A stretch of DNA of 64,000 nucleotides from Cyrtodaria siliqua (GCA_037043455.1 JAWPHD010000130.1:62001-126000), one strand, 5' to 3'. Shown: positions 45,390 through 56,942, numbered from the stretch's first letter. The notes: generated by a model not told the origin, from the letters alone. Translations and numbers: made by a program.

Positions 45390-47346
45390 CCGTTTTATAT
45401 ATGTTGTGCCTCGAGTCCCTTAATGACTATAGTAAATTAGAATTAAATGCATGCACATTTGGACAAGAAATGCATTTTATTTTTTACCTGATTACCCCTA
45501 GGGTGCCCCAGGGGATGGATCGTCGATCGTCTGATGAATTATACCAATAAATAATAAATAAAATGAAAACTTACTGTGCACTTACTGTGTACATCCTTAA
45601 CATAGAAATACACCACACATGAACTTGAAATCTCAAAGAGTATATCTAGATATTTAACATCAAGGCGGAAACTTCGTAATAGTAATTTACTGCAAGGTTC
45701 CCCAAGTTGTACCCCAGTAGAGGGGCGCTTTATGCAGGATGTATACTCCCTAAATAACAATACCAAATTCGAATTAAATGCATTCACATTTGGACACTAT
45801 ATGCGTTGTGTGTGCTTTTGCTGGATTACACATCCTTAACTAAGAAACACCACACATGAACTTGACATCTCAATGTTAGCGTCACAAGGCAGAAACTATA
45901 TACAAGTAACTTACAGTAAGTTCCCCCAAGTTGTACCCCTGTAGAAGGGCTGCTTTATGCAGGAGATCAAAACTCATTTTATATTTATAGTGCCTTGAGT
46001 CCATCACTGACCATACCAAATTTGAATCTTACCCATTCACATCTGGACAAGATATGCATTTGTTTGTGGCTTTTGATCGATTACATCTAGACATATTACC
46101 GATACTTCCTGCCAAATTTCGTAGAAATCCAACAAGCCGTTTAGGAGGAGTAGCACCATCAAGAAATTTCAAGTAAAAAGGTCAAAGGGCCATAACTCAA
46201 AAAATCAACGAACCGAAACAAAAGCGCGATATGCCCAACTAGACATCTTACCGATGCTTCATGCCAAGTTTCGTCGAAATCTAACAAGGAGTTTAGGAGG
46301 AGAAGCGCCGACAAGAAATTTAAAGTAAAAGTGTCAAGCTCCGTCAAAAATCAACAAACCGGGAAAAAAACTCGGATGAAAAAAAAAGAAGGTCCTATCG
46401 TGTTAACGAGGTCACATTATATCATATTTCAGAAAATCAAGGGCCATAACTCCAGTGTAAATTGTCCGATCTGGCTGTTTTTCGAACTCGTCCAAGGTTT
46501 CAATGCTGTTAACAATCTCTGCAAGTTTGGTAAAGATAAAATAATAAATGAAGGTGTTCACAAGGCAGAATATGGCTTTTTTCAGAATAACAATGGCCGT
46601 AACTCTGCTGTTACTGAAAAAGAGAGAGTATAATGGACCTTTGGAAAGGCCGAGCACGACACATACGAAATATTGCAGTCTCGGTTTGATTGAGACTGTT
46701 CATGAGTGGTAGTGAAATATGCTAGCTACCGCTCAAGCCCTCTAGCGCCGGGTTGAGCAGAACTCAATATTCATAAAATTAACAGCACACAATTTTAACC
46801 ATCCCGAAGATGGCATGCATATGGCGGTGGACATGGACAACCGATTTGGCTGGTTTTCGAACTCCTCTGAGCTTTCATTGATATTAACATTTTTTTATAA
46901 GTTTGGTAAAGATCAAATAATGATCGAAGGTGCTGGAGAGTACACAAGGGGGGACATGGGATTTTTCAGCAAACAATGGGCATAATTCTGGTGTTACTGA
47001 TTCGATCTGGCCGGTTTTCGAACTCATCCGAGCTCTCATTGATATAAAGAATTTGGCTACGTTTAGTTAAGATCGCATGAAAAAAGTGAAAGGACTAGAG
47101 TGTTCACAAGGCAAATATAGCATTTTTCGTTAATTCAAGGGCAATAACTCTAGCGTTACTAATCTGACCGTATTTTTAATTCGTCCGAGTTCTGATTGAT
47201 ATAAAGTCTGTGTCCAAGTTTCGTTAAGATCGCATACAAAATAAAGAGGCTAGAGTGTTCTCAAGGCAAAAGTTAACGGACGACCGACGGACGGGCGACG
47301 TGCAACACGTCATCACACTAGCTCTGCTGGTGTTGGCCAGAAGAGC
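45390..47346 (-). mobile_element. (TCCG)n-headed tandem element, type 3, about 2 kb
   Basis: On the minus strand the head is gctcttctggccaacaccag and cagagc (plus 47320-47345), followed by (cgtccgtc)n at plus 47280-47300 and then many imperfect units. In plus sense units near 46430-47270 contain gggccataactc, ctggttttcgaactc and aagtttggtaaagatc. Units near 45390-46100 contain ttttatat, gtgcctcgagtcc and atttggacaagaaatgc and seem to form a second internal set. The head resembles that at 16572 and 49705, so all three are probably related. No coding capacity; the several 60-100-codon frames are chance. Confidence 0.75.
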
Positions 47347-47650
47347 AAATCAAAACCATCATGTGTTTGCATTTTATGCACTAAACTATGCTCCATGATC
47401 CGTTCAGTTTAATTAGTGTTAATGAATGTTTTAATGGAAAACTCGACGTCTCGGGTAACATTGTATATATTATTGTATACATTATTTACGAAATAATTCT
47501 GATCTAAGTGCATTGAATTAATATTTATGATTAACAACGAAAAACATCCGAGTCGTGCATTTTTCCACATCAAATATTTTTATAAACAATACTTAAAACT
47601 GTGTGTGCACATTTCATGTTAAACAGACACACATTATGATGGTCTTCATT
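47347..47650. other. No recognisable gene
   Basis: AT-rich spacer before the 41-bp array. Confidence 0.4.
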
Positions 47651-47903
47651 TGTATTTGGATTGACACCAACCAATATTCCGAGTCGCTGCTGGTATTTGG
47701 ATTGACACCAACCAATATTCCGAGTCGCTGCTGGTATTTGGATTGACACCAACCAATATTCCGAGTCGCTGCTGGTATCTGGATTGACACCAACCAAAAT
47801 TCCGAGTCGCTGCTGGTATTTGGATTGACACCAACCAATATTCCGAGTCGCTGCTGGTATTTGGATTGACACCAACCAATATTCCGAGTCGCTGCTGGTT
47901 CCT
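47651..47903. repeat. 41-bp minisatellite, 6 copies
   Basis: Six copies of tatttggattgacaccaacc followed by aatattccgagtcgctgctgg, nearly identical; copy 3 ends tatct and copy 4 has aaaatt for aatatt. Three units restore the frame, which explains the overlapping frames on the minus strand. Confidence 0.97.
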
Positions 47904-47949
47904 TTTATCATACTGCTTAATGCTATGAGATTATTTATTTGGATATGGA

Positions 47950-48238
47950 TTTAGTCTGCATACCCCGGGTTCAATCCTCCGTGGTGCCACTGAGTTTCGT
48001 CGGTGTGTTCTTGGGCAAGACACTTTCCCTTAGCCTCGTCCGTCGGATGGGGACGTAAACCGGGAGGTCCCGTGTATCGGTCTATCCTCCGAGCACGTTA
48101 AAGAACCATAGGAATCTATTCGATAATAAGAGTAGGGCACGGTTCCCGGATTCCTATTTATCCTTCCCCTCTCTCTGGGGCGGCTCTTAATAACCTATAC
48201 TGTGTTGATGAGCCGTTAAACAACATTCAGTTCAATTC
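47950..48238 (+). mobile_element. SINE family A, truncated inside the head
   Basis: Starts at box B (gggttcaatcc, 47968-47978) and continues through cttgggcaagacactttc, accgggaggtcccgtgtatc, ggggcggctcttaataacc and the (attca)-type tail. Box A is missing. Confidence 0.9.
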
Positions 48239-48670
48239 CAACACTGTTAAGTGACCTCTTCATTTCACAGCAAACGTTGTACATTTTAATTCCAAATTTC
48301 CGTTATTAAACAGAACAAAAACACAATATTTTGTTTCAACACATTTGAAGAAAAAACACCCACATGTACAGTAACATAACAGTACTGTTTCAATTTAATT
48401 TCAACTAAAATAAAACCGTGAATGATTTACTGAGTTTAAAGGGAACGTAGCGACACAGCCAAACAGGCTATTTTATTGAGAGTTCTGAAAACTTGCAAAA
48501 AGGTGAAAGAATTATCAAAATCGGATTTTAAACAAATAAGATATGACCATTTGAAGGTCGTTCTAAGATACGGGAGCCGGTCTGAGCCTAAACCGTGCTA
48601 TTAAACCGGTATATTTCAGCCGGGCTATAAATGACAGATTCGGCAGTTATACCATGGTCTACGTATATAA
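48239..48670. other. No recognisable gene
   Basis: AT-rich unique sequence. Confidence 0.5.
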
Positions 48671-48975
48671 TAGAGCATGAGTTTTGCACGTGTGCGGGGA
48701 GCGAGTGCATTATCGTCCGTACACGTGCAAGACTCATGCTCTATTGTATTTGTACCACAATAACTACCATATGCTGTGTATATCCTCGGGTATTACACGA
48801 TGCATAGTGTGTATTTAGAATATTGTGGTACAATCACTTTTACACGCGCGTAGCTGTAATGTTTCCACACAACGTGTCAATCGAATATGTAAAACACGAC
48901 TACCCATTATCAAAACAGCACTCCTTGACATTGGAATTGCCCAATTATATACACAGGCGATTGGCTGCAATAATT
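48671..48975. mobile_element. Hairpin element, related to 26481-26810
   Basis: 48671-48743 is a hairpin (tagagcatgagt...ttgcacgtgt and inverse). 48758-48768 (gtaccacaata) and 48824-48834 (its inverse) form a second pair. 48860-48975 is the inverse of 26690-26810. The order hairpin then shared flank is the same in both places. Confidence 0.75.
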
Positions 48976-49007
48976 ACGGTGGCATAGACGTGACATGTGA
49001 GAAAAAT

Positions 49008-49113
49008 AATCTATCTCGTGGCCACGAGTTATTAAGTCGTGGCCACGACTTATTATGTCGTGAGCACGACTTATTTATCTCGTGCCCGCTTATTATCTCG
49101 TGGCCTCGACATA
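49008..49113. repeat. Short tandem palindromic repeat tcgtggccacgacttatta
   Basis: Five imperfect copies of about 20 bp, each with the palindrome cgtggccacg or a variant, separated by ttatta. Confidence 0.9.
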
Positions 49114-49199
49114 ATTAGCCAATCAGAAGTATTGAAACAAATCACTAGAAATCGCGACTTGGACAAATTTCCTTGTGACAATTCACCCATATTGGGGTA

Positions 49200-49575
49200 T
49201 GGGCTCCCTCTCCCCACTACCGGCACCCCACCCCCACCCACCAACCCCATCCGGCCACGCCCATTTTTTTGTTTTTGTTTTTTTACATAATTATTGATGA
49301 TTTGTTTTTGGTCCATTCATATACTTGAAGCTATGTTGCCTGTCCCACTCCCCCGCTCCCCACCCACCCCGCCTAACCCACCCCGCCTAACACACTCGAA
49401 ACCCGATATTTTTTTTTATATATTTCTGTGTTGTTTTGGTCTATTGACAGACTTATAGCTATGTTTCCCCATTACCCACCCCGCCCCCACCCAGCCTCCG
49501 CCTAACCCACTCGAAAGAAGATATATATATATATATTTTTTACATATTTCTGTGTTGTTACGGTCCATTTCTAGA
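49200..49575. repeat. Pyrimidine-rich duplicated block (2-3 imperfect units)
   Basis: C-rich runs (ccccaccca type) alternate with T-rich stretches and the words tttctgtgttgtt, ggtcca/ggtcta and agctatgtt. Units are roughly 120 bp. A short (at)n run lies at 49525-49537. The plus strand is strongly pyrimidine-rich here. Confidence 0.8.
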
Positions 49576-49704
49576 TTTATAGTTATGTCACATGGTTAAA
49601 CAGACAGAAGAAGATTGGTTAGATTTGTACAGGTGTGAAATAAAATCCGACATCCGAGAACGTGTCCGTTTTGGGAATACCACCCCGAATGAAAAAAGTG
49701 AATG

Positions 49705-50643
49705 TTTTTTAGCTCTACTGGCCAAAGGCCAGGCGAGCTTATGCGATCACTTTCGTCCGTCGTCTGCCTGTCTGTCTGTCTGTCTGTCTGTTAGCAATTT
49801 TATAAAATCGACATCTCCTCTGAAACCGCTTGAAGTATTTTGATGAAACTTCGCAATGTTACTTTTGAGGGCCACTCTCAGATTTGTGTTTTTCATGGCC
49901 CCCAGTCATCCAAGATGGCCACCATGGCTAAAACTAGGTCAAATTTAAGGAAATTTCAAACGATATCTCCTCCGAAACCACTTATTCCATTCTTGTGAAA
50001 TATCATAAAAATGTTCCTTGGGTTGGCCTCTATCAAGTTTGTGTTTTTCGTTATTGTCGAATAATCAAAATGGCCACCACGGCGACCCAAACTTTACTTA
50101 GCGTTATATAGGAAAAGGCTAAAAATGACATCTCTGAAACCGGTTGAAGGATTTTGATGAAACTTAATCACAATGATCTTTGGGATAGTCCTCCTCCGAT
50201 TTGTGTTTTTCGCGGCCGTCAGTCATCCAACATGGCCACCATGGCTACAACTAAGTCAAATTTAAGGAAATTTCAAATGACATCTGCTCCGAAACCACTT
50301 AATCCATTCCAGTGAAATATCATAAACATGTTCCTTGGGTTGGCCTCCATCAAAATTTTGTTTTTCGTTATCATCGAATAATCAAAATGGTTGCCATGGT
50401 GACCCAAGGTTTACATAGAGTTAAATTTCGAGGAAAAGGTTAAATATGAAATCTTCTCTGAACCCTTTTGAAGGATTTTGTTGAAACTGTATCACAATGG
50501 TTGGCGTCTATTAAGTTTGTGTTGTTTTTTTCTTGCAATAATCAAAATGGCCGCCGTGGCGACCCAAAGTTTATATAGGAAAAGGCTAAATATGACATAT
50601 TTACACAGAAGAGCGTCTACATGCCCTCTTGGGCCTCTTGTTT
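49705..50643 (+). mobile_element. (TCCG)n-headed tandem element, type 1 ends with a different repeat unit
   Basis: It starts tttttagctctactggcc with the inverted pair ggccaaaggcc, then gtccgtcg and a (tctg)n tract (49750-49790), then about five alternating units (gacatctcctctgaaacc, tgatgaaacttcgcaatg, aaaatggccaccatggc). It ends gccctcttgggcctcttgttt. The ends match 16572-17858 but the internal units do not. No coding potential. Confidence 0.85.
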
Positions 50644-50764
50644 ATCTAAACGATTATTAAATTTTCACCCTGGGTGGTTTCCCGTTTTTCCTTTGAATTA
50701 GAAAAATGTTTGTACACATTTGTTGACCTAACGCCAAAGCATTTGTTAAGATTTATTTGACAAG

Positions 50765-50940
50765 CTGATTTTTCCAAGTTTATCCAAGTTTATCATATGG
50801 CAATGAAGTGTGGGCTTCATACAAGACAACTGCATTCAACGAGTGCATTTAAATTTGGTAAGAAGCTAGTGGGTGTAAACAAACCTACTCAGAGAGACTT
50901 TGTATATAATGAGTGTGATGCCTTGCATCGTAGATAGAGA
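50765..50940 (+). pseudogene. Non-LTR retrotransposon reverse-transcriptase fragment (5' part)
   Basis: The plus-strand translation SLSYGNEVWASYKTTAFNEC, then a frameshift and stop, then LKFGKKLVGVNKPTQRDFVY, matches the conserved region after the reverse-transcriptase domain of non-LTR elements (the pattern LxYGxEVW...hLKFCKxLLGVxxxT). A frameshift near 50845 and the lack of an upstream domain show it is dead. The matching downstream part lies at 52255-52515, beyond a tandem element, so one retroelement seems to have been split. Confidence 0.6.
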
Positions 50941-51232
50941 ATTTCTCATTATAAAGTATTAGTTTAAAGTAGTTTAAACGAGTGAACATAAATATATTAA
51001 ACACGTTTACATGTATATGTTAGACGATTATGAATCAATCATAATTTGATAAACTGGTCTGTTAATGTTAGACACCTTTTGATAACTTCCATGATGTTTG
51101 GCTAAATCAAGGGGTTTGATATACAATTATATTTCTTAAAGCGTTAAAACAGAGGTTAACTGACCCTTTCTTACAAAACCGGAAAGCAAGCATAAACGAA
51201 TGAAGTCGAGCATTTTTTTTACTTATTTTGTT
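50941..51232. other. No recognisable gene
   Basis: AT-rich, possibly decayed non-LTR sequence before the inserted tandem element. Confidence 0.4.
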
Positions 51233-52146
51233 ATGCCCCCGAAAAGTTTCGGAAAATTTCGGGGGCATATAGTAATCGCACCGTCCGTCTGTCTGTCCCG
51301 ATTCCGTCCGTCCGTCCGTCATTCCGCAGTTCGTGTCCGGACTGTACCTTCAAAACCCCTACATGGATTTTTAATTAACTTGGCACAAGTAATCAGCATA
51401 ATAAGACGATGTGTTGCGGGCAATACCCAGTCCCGTACCTCAAAGGTCAAGGTCACACTTACAGTTATAGGTCAAAAACAGGTACGCAATTTCGTGTCCG
51501 GACCGTAACATCACAACCCCTGCAGGGATTTTTAAATAACTTGGCACAAGTGATCACCATAACAAGACGATGTGTCGCGCGCAATACCGAGGTCTGTACC
51601 TCAAAGGTTAAGGTCACACTTGCAGTTCATAGGTCAAAAACAGGTACGCATTTTCGTGTCCGGACCGTAACGTCACAACCCCTGCAGGGATTATTAAATT
51701 ACTTGGCACAAGTGATCACCATTGCAAGACGATGTGTCGCGCGCAAAATCCAGGTCCTTACCTCAAAGGTCAAGGTCATACTTGCAATTAATAGGTCAAA
51801 AACAGGTACGCAATTTCGTATCCGGACCGTAACGTCACAACCACTGCAGGGATTTTTAAATAACTTGGCACAAGTGCTCAACACAACAAGACGATGTGTT
51901 GCGCACAAAATCCAGGTATGTGGCCCAAGGTCAAGGTCACACTTAGAGGTAAAATTTCAAATTGTGTCCGGTCAATAACTTTTGCATGCCTGGACGGATT
52001 TTCAAATAACTTGGCACAAGTGCTCACCACAACCAAACGACGTGTCGTGCACAAAATCCAGGTCCATGGCTCCAAGGTCAAGGTCATACTTTGAGGTCAT
52101 AGGATACTTCGGGGGCATTTGTCACTTTCAGTGATATTTCTTGTTT
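51233..52146 (+). mobile_element. (TCCG)n-headed tandem element, type 4, about 160-bp units
   Basis: Begins with a hairpin atgcccccgaaa / tttcgggggcat (51233-51268), then a (tccg/tctg)n tract (51283-51325), then about five units of about 160 bp with gtgtccggaccgtaac, ttggcacaagtgatcacc, aagacgatgtgtcg and aaaggtcaaggtca. It ends with a further cgggggcat and gtcactttcagtgatatttc, then ttgttt. The 189-codon frame here results from a unit length near a multiple of three and is not a gene. Confidence 0.88.
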
Positions 52147-52254
52147 ATTTTTTTTATTTTTTTTTATATAAAACGCATATCAAATTTTCAGTTTCACGAA
52201 TATCTCAATATCATTAAAAACTGAAATATGTACAGGTTAGAAATGTAAGTAAGT

Positions 52255-52520
52255 AGATGGGCAAGACAACAGAGAAAGAAACTCCAGTATAGGAAATGCA
52301 GGTTGTGTGATAATAGTCTGGAAGACGAGTTCCATTTTGTGTTGAACTATCCAGTGTATACAGTATTAAGAAAGCAATATATTAAACAATATTATTTGAC
52401 TATACTAAATATGTTTATATTTTTTTGTCAACAATATAAATGTCAAAATTATATGTGATTTAATTATTCTTATTTACATAAAGCCTTTAAAATTCGAAAT
52501 GAATATAAAAATATGTACAG
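52255..52520 (+). pseudogene. Non-LTR retrotransposon C-terminal fragment (3' part)
   Basis: Translation from 52285 reads QYRKCRLCDNSLEDEFHFVL, then NYPVYTVLRKQYIKQYY, one in-frame stop, and HKAFKIRNEYKN. C-x2-C followed by EDEFHF and a P-x-Y-x3-R pattern is the zinc-knuckle-like C terminus of non-LTR elements; the expected last Cys of the knuckle is replaced (NYP for CP). Together with 50765-50940 it forms one interrupted, degraded element. Confidence 0.6.
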
Positions 52521-52667
52521 TATAAAGAGTTTGCCACCTTAACTTTGAATTTTCATAAATATATTTAAATGGACTTTAAAGAGAATCTAAATACACATTT
52601 ATTATACATATTCGGCAAATAATTGTCCTCTCCCACTATGGAATTGGATATATAAGTCTTACATAGT

Positions 52668-52790
52668 TAGTAACTTAGAATTTCAGCTATATTTTGGCGA
52701 GTGCAAGAAAAGTGATAAATGTGAGCCTCTGGCGAGCATTTATCACTTTTCTTGCACTCGCCAAAATACAACTGAAATTCTAAGTTACTA
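52668..52790. repeat. Hairpin (about 56-bp arms) with a GC-rich tip
   Basis: The left arm tagtaacttagaatttcagc and ttggcgagtgcaagaaaagt pairs almost fully with the right arm. The tip reads gagcctctggcgagc. Same layout as the hairpin at 5409-5541. Confidence 0.88.
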
Positions 52791-53932
52791 AACATGTATT
52801 TTTTATCTTGCAAACTGTTTTAAAACTGTTTTAAATAACAGTGTTTACCTGAAAAACAATAGAAACAACAGCCCACATCTGCTGTGGTCAAAATACAAAT
52901 GGAGGATTTTTTTGTCAAGAAAAGTAACTTTGGCAAAAATCTGTTTTCGGCCGTTAAAGATGTTTATATCGGTAATAAATGCAAAATACGTTCTTGTGAT
53001 AATGCATCGCATTCCTAAATAGATAAGTATAAAACATAAAAGTGTATATGCGTAATTCAAATTGTGGATTCGTGACTCCTTAAGCATTCAACTACTAGCA
53101 TAATACAGCAGTTGAGCGGAAAATATTAGGCCAGTAGGAAGTAGCTGTATGTGAATAGTAGAAACATTCGTTGCATGATAAACCGTACGTATTTCATTAG
53201 ATGTATTGATTATAAAGCAACTCAAAGATTATTATATTGTATATGTACATAAGGGAGAGGTTGGTATATAAGCCAATATTAGTATGCGAGCATGTACTTT
53301 GAAAAGTTGTTCATCTATTTTGAAATGTAATTGTTTTGAACATTTCTTCAATCATATATTTCACTGTCTGTCGCTAGCTAGGCTAATGTATATTTTGAAT
53401 AAATATTTACTATTATAAAATGATTGGTCTAGTATTTCAGTAGAGCTGAAATTCACTATAAGATCTATACCATTTGATTTTTTTTTAATATTTCCCCGAA
53501 AAACTGTTTCTCTAATATCTTTTATGTCTGTTTTCATATACATTGGATTGCTGCAATTTGAAACGCCTCAAACGAATTTCGATATGTCAGTACAATACAG
53601 TAACGATTGTCCTTTTATGAGGTTTCTACTGTTCAATTAGTTGTCCTGCAAAAAGTAAACATTACACCGAGCAGGTCAATACTACCTGAATGAAACACGT
53701 ATAACAGTTCCACCAATACCGCATTACAAGGCAGGCTGTATGGGCTAAAAGACATGAACTCAAATTAAACTCAAATGCCATACTTTTTCTGATTTAAATC
53801 GTTCCAGTTTCATTACTCAATTCAAGAGAGCACAGTTGATTGATTTAGATACATTGGCAATGTAGCACGTGATCAATAGAAGGAACGTGCATATTTTCTG
53901 TTGAGGATTACATAAACCAAATGTTGTTTAAT
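52791..53932. other. No recognisable gene
   Basis: About 1.1 kb AT-rich. A short plus frame at 52899-53018 (39 codons) is noted but not called. An 80-codon minus frame at 52845-53087 has no recognisable motif. Confidence 0.45.
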
Positions 53933-54783
53933 ATGGGGCGCCGTTTTACTATTTATTCAGTATTTTGTGATATCAAGAATTCATTTCTTGATATGAAAAA
54001 ATCGAATTATTGATATCAGAAAATGCATTTCTTGATATCAAAAGAATTCGATATTTTGATATCAAGAAATGATTTTCTGATATCACAAAATGTATTTCTT
54101 GATATCAAAAAATCGAATTATTGATATAAAAAAAAATTCAGTCTAATTTTTGATATCAAGAATTCGAATTCTTGATATCAAGAAATGCATTTTTTGATAT
54201 CAGAAAATCATTCTATTTCTAGATATCAAGAATTAAAATTAAAATGATAGAATTGGAATTATTTATCGCTCCCCCATTTCGCTGTGCACCAGTGCGGAAA
54301 ACAATTTAAAAACTGAAACCACGTGATCGTAATTGGGATTGGCCGAGCGTTCACGATGGGGAGACATCATTGCAATCACGGTATTTCTTTTCATTTCCTG
54401 ATATCAAGAATTCGATTTTTTGATATCAAGAAATACATTTTTTGATATCAAGAATTGGAATTTTTGATATCAAAAAAGATTTTCTGATATCACAAAATGC
54501 ATTTCTTGATATCAAAAAAATCGATATCAGGAAATGAAAAGAAATACCGTGATTGCAATGATGTCTCCCCATCGTGAACGCTCGGCAAAAAATATAATTC
54601 TTGATATCAAAAAACAGTATAATTCTTGATATCAAAAAATCTATTTTATTTTTATATCAAGAAATAAATTTTTGATGTATCAAAAAATAGAATTCTTGAT
54701 ATCAAAAAATAATTCTTGATATCAAGAATTCGTTTTTTTGATATATCACAAAATACTGAATAAATAGTAAAACGACGCCCCAT
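53933..54783. mobile_element. 851-bp foldback element built from gatatc/aagaatt palindromes
   Basis: The ends are inverted repeats of about 45 bp: atggggcgccgttttactat then ttattcagtattttgtgata at the left and the inverse at 54738-54783, with one gap. Most of the interior is many variants of tcttgatatcaaaaaat and its inverse. A second inverted pair is nested inside: 54342-54410 (gccgagcgttcacgatgggg and on) against 54528-54592. The flanks read gtttaa before and gtttat after if the end is taken as tatgggg, a possible imperfect target duplication. No coding capacity; frames are shadows of the repeat. Confidence 0.88.
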
Positions 54784-54796
54784 AGTTTATAGCATT

Positions 54797-54870
54797 AGGG
54801 TGGTGCCGTAGTATAATTGTTAACACGTCGTCACAGAGAAGATCGAAACCAGCCCAGACCAAAGAGCTTT
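54797..54870 (+). other. Weak tRNA-like sequence
   Basis: gtggtgccgtagtataattg with ttaacacg recalls a box A, and gatcgaaacc recalls a poor box B. It starts 13 bp after the foldback element. Probably a decayed SINE head. Confidence 0.3.
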
Positions 54871-55011
54871 GTTTTATGTCTCTGCCCAAACCGAATGAAT
54901 TATATAGAATTTGATAAAGCTGTAATAAGATACATATTTCCAAAGTTTACGAACGCTATATAGATGTTTAATCAATAATACGTGCTGTGCTGCTATTTGT
55001 TTGAGGGAGCA

Positions 55012-55082
55012 GCGGCGGTCTAGTAGGTAGCACGTTTCCACTCTGAATCCGGAGATAGCGGGTTAGAACCGCTATGGTTCTT
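55012..55082 (+). other. tRNA-like SINE head
   Basis: gcggtctagtaggtagcacg fits box A and ggttagaacc fits box B, about 40 bp apart. The acceptor stem is not complementary, so a SINE head or tRNA pseudogene is more likely than a tRNA gene. No family assignment is possible. Confidence 0.5.
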
Positions 55083-55629
55083 ACCACAAACTTACTTGCA
55101 TTTTTTTTGTTCGCCACAACACTGCGACAAACTTTACCATTTCGATTTTTTTTATTGCCCGCCTAAACATCACCACAAATATCAGATTTGCCTTTTCTTT
55201 CTTCGCCACAATATCACGACAAACTTTTTCATTCTTATCTGCTGTATCTGAAGACTCTGTTCGCCAAAACATCATCGCAAAACTTAAACTTTATACAGAA
55301 TTTTATCATTATTATTACTAAAGTGACACTTGCATTTTATGTCAAAGGACCACTGGAACAAGTAATTTAGCTAAGTATACATTTTTTCGTGGAACCTTAT
55401 TTTTTCAGAAAAGGCAAATATATTTATTTAATTTTATTAATTGCAAGAACATTTTTAAATACCAAACACCATGATAACTCCAACATGTAAAACCAGAACA
55501 ATTAAAATTGTGTCCCAAGTGCAAAATAATATGATCAGTATGACCTCCATAGGCAAATATGTATATTTACGTTTGGGAGTCTGTCTAGGGTCTGGTGCTG
55601 CATGATTCTGAGATATCCAGGCACCACTG
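55083..55629. other. No recognisable gene
   Basis: Short repeated words cgccacaa...cgacaaac at about 55105, 55205 and 55262 resemble those in 57330-57750. Otherwise AT-rich unique sequence. Confidence 0.45.
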
Positions 55630-56205
55630 CTACAGTTAGTGACATTTCTATGAAAATGGGAGTAATGCAGAAATGACAGCGCTAGACATCTCCATGAAAA
55701 TGGGAGTAACGCAGAAATGACAGTGCTCGACATCTCCATGAAAATGGGAGTAATGCAGAAATGACAGGGCACGACATCTCCATGAAAATGGGAGTGACGC
55801 AGAAATGACAGTGCTCGACATCTCTAGTAACATTTCCATGAAAATGGTAGTAATGCAGAAATGACAGCGCTAGTCATCTCCATGTAAATGGGAGTAATGC
55901 AGAAATGACATCGCTAGAAATCTCCATGAAAATGGGAGTAATGCAGAAATGACAGTGCTCGACATCTCCATGAAAATGGGAGTAACGCAGAAATGACAGT
56001 GCTCGACATCTCCATAAAAATGGGAGTAATGCAGAAATTACAGTGTTCGAAATCTGCATGAAAATGGGAGTAAAGCAAAAATGACAACCCTCAACAACTC
56101 CATGAAAATTAGAGTAATGCAGAAATGACAGCGCTCGACATCTCCATGAAAATAAGAGTAATGCAGAAATGACAGCGCTCGACATCTTCGTGAATATGAG
56201 AGTCA
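55630..56205. repeat. 44-bp minisatellite, first block, about 13 copies
   Basis: Unit atctccatgaaaatgggagt followed by aatgcagaaatgacagcgctcgac, with variants (gtaacgcag, gctag, tgttcg). Three units restore the frame, so the frames seen on the minus strand rotate through the unit. Continues at 56477 after an insertion. Confidence 0.96.
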
Positions 56206-56476
56206 TTACGTGGTCCGAGTATTAACTTTCATACCCCATCCAACCCCTTCTCCATGAAGCGAAAACGGGGTTGGCTGGGGAATGAAATAAAACCTTAATT
56301 TCGAATTAAAACAGTTTGCATATTGTAAAATTAAAACATTTATAAGTAATTTTAAGCAGGTTATCGCTTTTTTTCAGTAAAAAACGTATTTTAAACTTGT
56401 TTTATGGTCAAAATATCCGTTATAAATTCATTTAAGCTTTCCCATCGCTTAATGGAATTAAGGTGGGACCACGTAA
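56206..56476. mobile_element. 271-bp short-TIR insertion within the 44-bp minisatellite
   Basis: It begins ttacgtggtccga and ends gggaccacgtaa, a 12-bp imperfect inverted pair, and splits an otherwise continuous array. The interior is unrelated to the array and has ccttctccatgaagcgaaaa and AT-rich text. Likely a small MITE; the target duplication is not certain. Confidence 0.7.
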
Positions 56477-56942
56477 AATAATGCAAAAGTGACACAGCAT
56501 CTCCATGAAAATGAGAGTAATGCAGGAATGACAGCGCTCGACATCTCCATGAAAATGGGAGTAATGCAGAAATGACAGCGCTCGACATCACCATGAAAAT
56601 GGGAGTAATGCAGGAATGACAGCGCTCACATCTAAATAAAAATGGGAGTAATGCAGGAATGACAGCGCTCGACATCTCCATGGAAATGAAAGTAATGCGG
56701 AATCATGGAAATGAAAGTAATGCGGAATGACAACGCTCAACATCTCCATAAAAATGGAGTAATGCAGACATTACAGCGCTCGACATTTCCATAAAATGAG
56801 AGTAATGTAGAAATGACAGCGCTCGACATGAAAATGGGAGTAATGCAGGAATAACAGTGCTTGACATCTCCATAAAAATTGGAATGCAGGTATGGGAGCG
56901 TTTGACATCTCCATAAAAATGAGAGTAATGCAGAAATGACAG
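56477..56942. repeat. 44-bp minisatellite, second block, about 11 copies
   Basis: Same unit as 55630-56205 with more indels; several units are shortened (near 56700, 56760, 56830). The array ends at about 56942. Confidence 0.95.

Noticed and set aside
51409..51978. 189-codon frame
   Set aside because: Lies wholly in the type-4 tandem element; the peptide repeats with the unit.
52899..53018. Short plus-strand frame (39 codons, starting MEDFFVKKSNFGKNLFSAV) reminiscent of the start of a SET domain
   Set aside because: Too short; the likeness is only a few residues and the frame ends without a convincing splice site.
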